Under the pieces are notes generated by a model, which saw only the letters and a program-made list of their open reading frames with translations, did not search any database and was not told the origin of the DNA. A stretch of DNA of 64,000 nt from Erythroxylum novogranatense (lineage: Eukaryota > Streptophyta > Magnoliopsida > Malpighiales > Erythroxylaceae). How positions within the stretch are numbered: position 1 is the stretch's first letter; each line of letters begins with the position of its first letter. Below are positions 56,401-64,000 of this stretch, piece after piece. The translations under genes and the position numbers were made by a program. Location of the stretch: positions 35,345,005 through 35,409,004 of the forward strand of contig CM057224.1 of the NCBI GenBank assembly GCA_029891385.1. Direction: 5' to 3'.

Positions 56401-57636
56401 TTATTAAATAGTTCTGAGTGGACAAGTGGTAATGGTTATAATTTTCTGATTATTATAGAGGCACATTTGGAGCGTCGATCTACCGACGTTACTGAGACTT
56501 CCAGATATTAGCTCGGAAGTACAGGTGAGTAACCTAGTTGGTTTCTCAGCCTTTATGTGTTTAATTTTACGCATAAATGCCATGCGGAGATAACGGATGG
56601 ATATGTGATTGATTTGAATTTTGATTGATTTCGGACTATGGGTGTCCGAAATATTGGAAATGTGATATTGAAGTGCTATTATGTGTAAATGATTATGATG
56701 CATCAATGCAATAAATTGAAAATGATATGATTGACATACTAGACCAAAGGTCCGAAGGAATAGGAAATGGCATGAAATGTAAATGGAAATTGGAACATAT
56801 GCATTCATGCATATTGGTATGATCAAGATAAAGGCGTTTATGATCGGAGCACCCACCGTATCGGGGATATCACGCCCAACGTATATGAGAGCTTTAAGCT
56901 CAACGACAGACCTCGTGTCCAATATATTCGAGCCTCGGGCTCGATGTATTAGGCTTTAAGCCCAATGTTTGAAGTCACCGGCTCAACGCAATGTGCCCGC
57001 CATCGGGGGCAGCCAAAGCACAGTCACAACAACGAAATGAAAATGAAAAGTGTCACATATGCATTGTATATACAAACAATTGAACATGAATTGTGTTAAA
57101 GGCGAAACGCCTTATAAATGTGAAATTGAATGCATGTGATTATATGAATGTGTTAATATATATGATATGATGTGTATTGTGTATATGCATGAGTTGGGTG
57201 AACCATCGATGATGGTTTCTCACTGAGTTCGCAAAACTCACCCAAAATTTGCAATTATTTTTTAGGACTCAGAAGAATACCCCGTTAGGCAACGGGTGTA
57301 TGACATCTGTTGGTTATTGAAGTAGAGAAGAGGTCGGGATCAGTTCGCGTCTACATTATTGTATTTTTATTTTCTGAATTTTTGTATTACTGATGAGGTC
57401 AGTTTGTAAAGTTAACCGACTAAAATAAATTGTGTTTATGAAAAGGGCCTCGAGGCTAGTGAATTGTTTATATAAATTGTTTTCCGCATAACATGTGATG
57501 TGTATGTATGTGTGTTAAAAAAAAGAAATTTATACTGAGTTTTGACTGAGGGATGTAGCACATCACCCTCGCGGGGCACAGACTCGGATATCACCATCGA
57601 TGTCGGGTTCGGGTCTTATGGGAGTGGGGTGTTACA
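53496..57636 (+). mobile_element. Solo LTR of a large Ty3-type/LARD element (4.1 kb)
   Basis: Begins TGTAACATCCCACC and ends GGAGTGGGGTGTTACA, with matching ATTGC on both sides and no interior. That is the product of LTR-LTR recombination. Its 3' third is like the LTR at 58,112-61,184: ctcggaagtacaggtgagtaacc, gaccaaaggtccgaag, and a hairpin aaccatcgatgatggtt near 57,202. The 56,840-57,010 segment has short GC-rich repeats (gagctttaagctc, ggctttaagccc). The minus-strand ORF at 56,404-56,922 is chance. Confidence 0.9.
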
Positions 57637-57641
57637 ATTGC

Positions 57642-58111
57642 TATCTTTGTGGAATGGAGAATGTGATGTATTTAGGTTAAACAAGAAGAAGGCAAAAGAA
57701 GAGGGTAGGAATTGTTTGACTGAAGTTAGAGGAGAAAGGATATAAAGTTTACATATAGAGTTGTTAGGGGACCATATGGAAGGTGAGACTTGAAGAGTTG
57801 CGTGGTATTAAGTGGCCTTCATATGATTGTGGTGTGAATAGACTTGTAAGGCAGGTTAAGAACCAAAAAGATGATTCGGATTCATTAATTATTTTATGAA
57901 CAGAGTTCGGAAATATCATTATGATTTGATTTGATATGTATGTGTTATTGGTATCGAAAGTAAAGAATTTGCAATTGATTGTATTGGCAGAATTTAGTTC
58001 TGTAATGATATAGTGGAAAAAGGTATTTTAGTGATCGGACTAATTCCCCTGTCTTCTTAATCAATTGTATATGAAATTTCGAGCACGAAATTTTTATTAG
58101 GAGGGGAGAAT
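57642..58111 (+). mobile_element. 3' interior fragment of an LTR element with polypurine tract
   Basis: Continues the sequence interrupted by the solo LTR. It ends with the Ty3-like series atttcgagcacgaaattt...ttaggaggggagaat before the LTR at 58,112. No coding frame. Confidence 0.6.
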
Positions 58112-59205
58112 TGTAACATCCCGTTACCGATGTGATGGGTATATCAGTAATTTGGATCGGGTCCGGATTGAGTACATGCAAATGTTGCATTGTACATGCA
58201 TTATAGTTTATATAGACATCGGTAAATAATTGTTGATTTCATAAGCATATGAATGTACATACATGTATGACAATTTCCCGATTAAATCGTGTAAAGTGGA
58301 AATTTGGTTATAATTGTACAGATCAGGTTTTGAATATAGAATTGGAGTGAAATTGAAATTTGAGTATGGGAATGGGTATTTATTAATTTTGTGAAATTAT
58401 AGGAATTTTTTCAGAATTTTTAGAGTATTGGTTCCGGACCGAAAAATTGGCTTAGAGATTGATTAATTGGATTCCGGGTCCGTGATTGATTGACAATTGG
58501 TATGAAACAATTGGAGGTGTGATTTCTAGAATTATGGTTGCAAACCATTGCGAAATTGGGAGAAAAATAGAATAAGAATTGGATTGTTAGACCTTAAGAT
58601 TTGGGCATGTGGCATAAGAGTTGCCAAACATGCCCTTAGCTTTAAAATCTTTTTTATATATATACCCTTACCTTTGAGTTTGCCTCCTTCGACCGATTCC
58701 CTTTTGGTTTTGAAAAAAAAATCTCATTTTCTTCTTCTCTTCTCCTTCGCGATTCATCGTTCTTGATTGTTGTTTCAATTTTCTTCCTTTGAATTGCTCC
58801 AATCATCGTTGTTAACCTAGCTAAATCGGATTTGAGAAAGATGATGAATATTGGAGGAGAAATGAAGGATTGTCGTCGATGTGTTTAGGCTTGATCATTG
58901 AAGTGTTTTAGTGATTTTTAAGAGGTTGAAAGCTTGAATCAAGTAAGTTTTTGCTCCTTTATGCCTTAAGTCGTTTAATTTGATCATGGAATTGAGTATG
59001 AAATTGTGTAGAAATTGATAAGTTTCGGATGTTAGGGTTTTTGAGAATTTCATTGATTTTGATTTGGGTATTTGATGAATAACGATTAAATGATGGATTT
59101 GAGGTTAGAAATAAGTTGGGTTTAATGTTTAAAATTGATTGAGAGTGTTTGGAATGGATTTGGGTAAATTTATATCAGAAGATCAGAAGAATTTCTGGGT
59201 TTCGG

Positions 59206-59480
59206 ATGCATTTCTGGGATCGCACCGTGGCAAGCCACCCCATCGTGCACGTCGCGACGAAGAAATGGATTATAAGCCGCGACGAGCTGAAATCTATCGC
59301 ACGCCGTGACGAGTGAAGATGTGCGCCGCGGCGAGAGGATTCGTCTACGTTGCGATTTAGACCAAGGCGCGTCGTCGCGGAAAGCGCGTGGATTCGCCAT
59401 GGGAGAAACGGTTGCAAGCGTCGTCATGGCGAAGGAAGAGGTCTCGCCGCGGCGAGCGACCATACGCCACGGCGAGGGAC
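59206..59480. repeat. CpG-rich degenerate repeat block in LTR
   Basis: Variants of cgccgcggcgag recur about every 25-45 bases (cgtcgcgacgaa, agccgcgacgag, cgccgtgacgag, cgccgcggcgag, cgccacggcgag) within an otherwise AT-rich LTR. ORFs across it on both strands reflect base composition only. Confidence 0.75.
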
Positions 59481-60317
59481 CTTATTTTCCGAAAATGAAA
59501 TTTAAGTGTTTATGAGATGATTGTTACAAGTAATGAGTTTGAGGTTTTGATTTCAAATGAATTGGTTCCTTAGTGATTAATTGGAAATTAGAGACTAAGA
59601 AATTTGAATTGATAAGATGGAAATTTGGAATTGAATTCGATGATTATCGGATATCAAATGGCAATGAATAGTGAACGTGATTTTAATTGGAATGTGACTT
59701 TAGAGTATGAAAATTAGTAAATTGAATTATGGTATTTGGAATTGTTATGAATTAGAGTGAGAGTGGTCAAATTGAGAAATTTCGGGAATGTCATAACATG
59801 TATAGTACGTAATCTATTCGATACATATGCATGATTGATTATTTGAATTGGTATAATTGGTAATGTGAGAATATTTGACTGTTTTTAAAGGCACCGTTGG
59901 AGCAATTCCACGGGTATGCTGGGACTTCCAGGCTGTAGCTCGGAAGTGCAGGTGAGTAACCTAGTTGGTTTCTCAGCCTATATGTGTTTAATTGTATGTA
60001 CTTATGTCATGCGGAGTTAAGGATGGATATATGTGATTGCTATTGATTGATTTCGGACCATGGGTGTTCGAAATATTGAAAATGTGATATTGAAGTGTTA
60101 ATTTGAGTAAATGTTATGGATGCATCAGTGAAATTGAATTGAATCTGTATATGATTGAAATACCGGACCAAAGGTCCGAAGAAATGAAAAATGGTACCAA
60201 AATGGAAACTAACGGAAAATGGAAAGTGACATATGCATTCATGCATAATTGAACGATCAGATAAAGATAGTTGTTGACCTGAGACACCACTGTACTGAAT
60301 CGAGCTTTGAGCTCGAG

Positions 60318-60465
60318 GAGACTAGTGCATACCCAGAGGGCTCTCCTATCCCTAATGTGAGTGGGCAGTAGTGCATACCCAGAGGGCTCTCCTACTTGCC
60401 AAAAATGTGAATATCATTCTCGAACCGAGGGAGTTAGTGCATACCCGGAGGCTCTCCTACTCCCT
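60318..60465. repeat. Three copies of a 29-bp motif
   Basis: agtgcatacccagagggctctccta occurs at about 60,324, 60,371 and 60,436 (the last slightly changed), with different spacers. Confidence 0.8.
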
Positions 60466-61184
60466 AGACGTGTCCGATTTACGATAAGTGATAGGCTCGA
60501 TCCAACAACGAAAAGAAAATGAAAGTGTCACATGCACATTACATATATGAATGATCAAATGTGAATTGTGTGAGAGGCGAAACGCCTCATAGTCGTGAAA
60601 TTGAATGCATGGGATTTGATGAATGTGCTAATATGTGATATAATGTGAATTGTATGTATATGCATGAGTTGGGTGGACCATCGATGATGGTTTCTCACTG
60701 AGTTCACAAACTCACCCAACATTGCAATTATTTTTCGAAAATGAAGAGTACCCGCTTAGACAAGCGGGAGTATGACTACCGCTAGCAAGGCGAGTAAAGG
60801 GTCGGGATCGGTGTTGTTCACATCTGCATTAGTGTAGTGATTTTATTAAGTGGGCCCCAATTGATTATGTGTAATTGTATTGTATTACTGAAAATGTTCA
60901 GAAATGGCATTGGGCCCAGTTGGGTCATTGATTTCTATTTATGAAATGATTGAGCACTATTGAGTGCTAGTTAATGACTGTAATTGTTTTATATAAAAAA
61001 TGTTTTTGTTATAAATCGGCCCAAATTATTTATTGTTCTTAAGACTCAACCGTTTTGAAAGAAAAATTTCATAACGAGTTTTAAAGTGTATTTGATTTGC
61101 TCTAGCATACAACCCTCATGGTCACGGGCTCGGATATCACTTTGTAGATGTCGGGTTCGGGTCTCATGGGAGTTAAGTGCTACA

Positions 61185-64000
61185 TTTAATGGTATCGAGC
61201 CCGTAAGTACAATCTTGCATGGGCATTCGAAAAAATGTGTCAAAGTGCATGCATTTAAGTCATGTCCCGGCAGACAGTGACAGCTGATCCCTAGTTTAGT
61301 ATTTGAGTCTCATGCATGAGCCTGTACCAATGGTTTAAGTGGTTAGAAATAGTGAAGAAAAAGATGATATGAATAGTGTGATAAATGGAAGTTGTGATAT
61401 CAAGGAATAAGAACAGGTATATGGTACGATCTGATAAATGGAGATTTAGTGTATTGGTACTGATAGACTTATTATGAAATACGACATTAGAGTTATATTG
61501 GAATATATCCTTGAATGTGGAATAGATGTGAATATATATGTAAATGTAGTTGCGGATTGATAGAGGAAATATGGAGATATGTTAAAGATGGCAAGTTTGA
61601 AAGTGTATAAGTAAAGTGAATGGAAATAAAATGTTCTGTGATCTAGAAGGATTATCATTGTATTGGATTATCGTGATGGGAGTTATGATTGGAGGTCTAT
61701 GACTTAGAGTCAGAATATGTTAAGTGAGAAAGCAAGAATGAATGTACATCTGTGATATGGATTTGAGTGTGATTAATCTTGCGTAAAATGAGAAAATGAA
61801 AAGATTGAAATGTAAGAAAATGATATTGGTAGATAAAAAAGTTGAAAGGTTGTTAAGGTTCAGTTGAATTGTCGTTGTGAAATGCACACCTGATAATGGG
61901 AATACACCATAGTAAGTAAAAATATGAAGCCTATAGGTATTTTATGGATGGGAATGATATCGGAATCAATTGGTGAGTTAGTGGGTAACTACCAGTCATA
62001 GTTCTTATAGTTAAAATTCATGTGAGTTGGAGTAAGAAATGAAAGTGCATATAGTGATTAATTAGGAATGAATTGAGATGGTAAACAGGATATTATTATG
62101 GTAAAATCCTCATGATTGAAGACAGGTGCAACAAGGAAGAGTGTGGTCAAGAATCAAATGAGATTGAAGTATCCTTAGCGTAAGTGACTAAATTGTGAGT
62201 TGCTCTACGTCTATTTCTTGAAAAGATGAAGTGATTCTGATGGTATTTTCTTCAAAAGGATGTCCTATATTAACTGAGGCATAATTGATTTTCACGTGAT
62301 ATTATGAGTTATAGTAAAATGGATTTCCTAAGGCATTGAGAATGCCTGATAAGAAATGTGATGACTATTGATGATTAGGAATTCCATGAGTGGTATTGAT
62401 AGAAAATAGAAATTTTCTTATACAGAAGAGTTTCCCCTGAATTGGGTTAAGTCGATCAGATGATTTAATTGGAAGAATTATGGATTAAAGGGGTAAATCT
62501 GAGATAAAGCTAAAATGAATTAAAAGTCATTATTGGGAGTCCTGATCTTAGTAGAGACTCAAGTGTAAGAGATGGAATGTGTTGCTAAAAAGGTATGTGT
62601 GATGATAATGTAAAGAATCCGACTGTGCAATAGGATTATTGAACGGTAAAGAGATATTAGTCGTGATTTGAGGAGAATATCGATTCATGAATATTTCGTG
62701 TAAATATGATCGTAAGGCATAAAGTGGATTTGATAAATATGTTATTAACCCAGTTTGTAATGATTGCGAATAAATTGAAATGTGTGGAGAATCTAGTGTA
62801 TGAGAATATGTGTTTGAATAGGTTATAATGAAACTGAGAAAAGATTGTGAGAAAAATTGATCCTCATTGGAGACGTTCAATATTTAAAGAGTTATATGAC
62901 AATCCATCATGAGTATGGTATAAGGAATTTTAGGTGGAAATTATCAAAGTTCTTAACGCTCCTGAATGTATTGTGCTATTGAAGAGTAAAGTGTCTTAAT
63001 TATATTTAGATTGAAGAGTGACTATGATTATTAATGATATATGTAATGTATTTAAAAAGTAGAGAAAAATATTTCTTCGAATATGGCTTTGGGAGATTTA
63101 ATGGCGCTAGAGGAATTGATAAAATGCAAAATTTGCAAAGGACCGATATATATAAGGAATTTGGAGTTATTTTAGGACTGATTGTATGTTGGATACGTCC
63201 AGGAAATTGTTGAAGGTTTTCTGATCTTAGCCCTTGATGATAATGTTGGAGGAAAACGTAAATTGTATGACTAATGATTGTAAAAGAGACATTTGGAGAA
63301 ATTTATAATTGAGTATTGATCGTATCATTTTAAAATTGGAGATGTTATAGTGTTTAATGAAGTGTCCCCAGTTAAGGCTATAACGCGATCTATTGAAAGA
63401 GTGCAAAGTGATTCTATGTTCGTGGAGATTAGTATAATCTTATGGGCTGCATTGTAATTTGATGACTTGAAATTTATTGTACCAGAAAGTGTTTTGAAAG
63501 TTTGAAGGTTCTATTCGTACATAAATGTTTTGAATGTATTTATAAGTAATAAAGCAATAATGATTATGCTAGTAGTGAATTTGGAAAAAGGACTATGCGG
63601 TTGAGTGTTTCAGAATTTCGTTAATGAAGCAAATAATTAAGTAATAAGGTTATGAAACCTGATGTAAGGTTGAATGCAAGTTGTCGAGTTAGCAAAAAAA
63701 AAAAAGAAAGTATTAGCGATCGGAATCCTAAACCAGGTGTGCAAGTGTGTATAGAAAGAATGGCAAAGTCCGAATTGAGAATTTTGAATTTGTGGATCTC
63801 ATCGAGGAATTGTGAATAGCTTTAGCTATAGAGAAAATGAAAAATTGTGACTGGATTAAGAAGTATGGGTAAAACTCATTAAAGGAACTGTTAGTGAAAT
63901 GGTAAGGAACAATTAAAGCTACATTCCAGTAAGAGCGCATTGAAAGAGTAATTGAATGTTAGATGTAGAAAAGAAGGTTTATATGAATGTCAGACCTACA
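61185..64000 (+). mobile_element. Non-coding interior of large-LTR element, runs off the window
   Basis: Primer site TGGTATCGAGCCC lies at 61,190-61,202, then 2.8 kb of AT-rich sequence with no sustained frame and no gag or pol motif that I can read. It could be a LARD interior or a heavily decayed Ty3 interior. The 3' LTR would lie beyond the window. Confidence 0.65.
61190..61202 (+). other. Primer binding site (Met-tRNA-like)
   Basis: TGGTATCGAGCCC, five bases after the LTR end. Same variant as at 2,618. Confidence 0.7.

Larger units (their letters stand above)
58112..61184 (+). mobile_element. Large LTR (3.1 kb)
   Basis: Starts TGTAACATCCCGTTACC and ends GGGAGTTAAGTGCTACA. A purine tract precedes it and a primer site follows, so it is adjacent to interior sequence on both sides. 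It carries a CpG-rich block (59,206-59,480), a triplicated motif (60,318-60,465), and the shared hairpin near 60,677. Confidence 0.85.

Noticed and set aside
56404..56922. 172-aa minus-strand ORF
   Set aside because: Lies inside the solo LTR and is not open in the related LTR at 58,112.
59170..59515. Overlapping ORFs on both strands
   Set aside because: They arise from the CpG-rich repeat in an LTR and have no domain.

Overview
This window looks like repeat-dense heterochromatin of a eudicot nuclear genome. It is AT-rich, and nested LTR retrotransposons fill most of it. I recognise no intact host gene. The only recognisable host gene is a decayed bHLH pseudogene. The centrepiece (about 6,712-42,063) is a tandem array of an endogenous caulimovirid (plant pararetrovirus) with a unit of 8,036 bp (31,622 to 39,658). 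The array holds two full units plus a partial third. Reading along one unit: an intergenic promoter (TATAAATA, paired TGACG motifs, CT tract); two very short hydrophobic ORFs (33 and 50-54 aa); ORF A (103 aa); ORF B (80 aa, a paralogue of A); ORF C (189 aa, hydrophobic N-terminus and acidic tail); ORF D (89 aa, CxxC...HxC); a movement protein (328 aa); a 76-aa coiled-coil ORF containing a perfect initiator-Met-tRNA primer site; a coat protein with zinc knuckle and acidic tail; a protease-RT-RNase H polyprotein; and a translational transactivator. Neighbouring ORFs overlap at ATGA, abut, or lie a few bases apart, which suits transactivator-dependent reinitiation. Reverse transcription would start from the tRNA site. 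All three copies carry breaks in the coat, pol and transactivator genes where those are present, so the locus reads as a viral fossil.

Layout: 1-6,711, minus-strand large-LTR retroelement remnants. 6,712-8,170, viral unit 1, first part. 8,171-17,769, an intact large retrotransposon derivative (LARD) with 4.4-kb LTRs and TSD TCAAC, inserted in the movement gene. 17,770-20,078, viral unit 1 continued. 20,079-27,283, an Athila-like Ty3 element that lost pol, TSD AGAAA, inserted in the coat gene. 27,284-31,621, rest of unit 1. 31,622-39,657, complete unit 2. 39,658-42,063, partial unit 3. 42,358-46,283, a minus-strand Ty1/copia element lacking gag. 46,284-53,490, low-copy DNA with a SPATULA/ALCATRAZ-type bHLH pseudogene, an inverted repeat pair, and an isolated 88-aa ORF resembling viral ORF A. 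53,496-57,636, a 4.1-kb solo LTR with TSD ATTGC. 57,642-64,000, a related large-LTR element in which one LTR has a PPT-like tract on its left and a primer site on its right.

Three points matter most. The virus has an unusual gene order, with four to six small ORFs ahead of the movement gene and the primer site inside an ORF far from the promoter. Copy 3 is a mosaic of two viral lineages. Many copy-to-copy indels fall at CAG/CTG, so some frameshifts may be sequencing artefacts of CHG-methylated DNA. All identifications come from reading the sequence; no database search was made.
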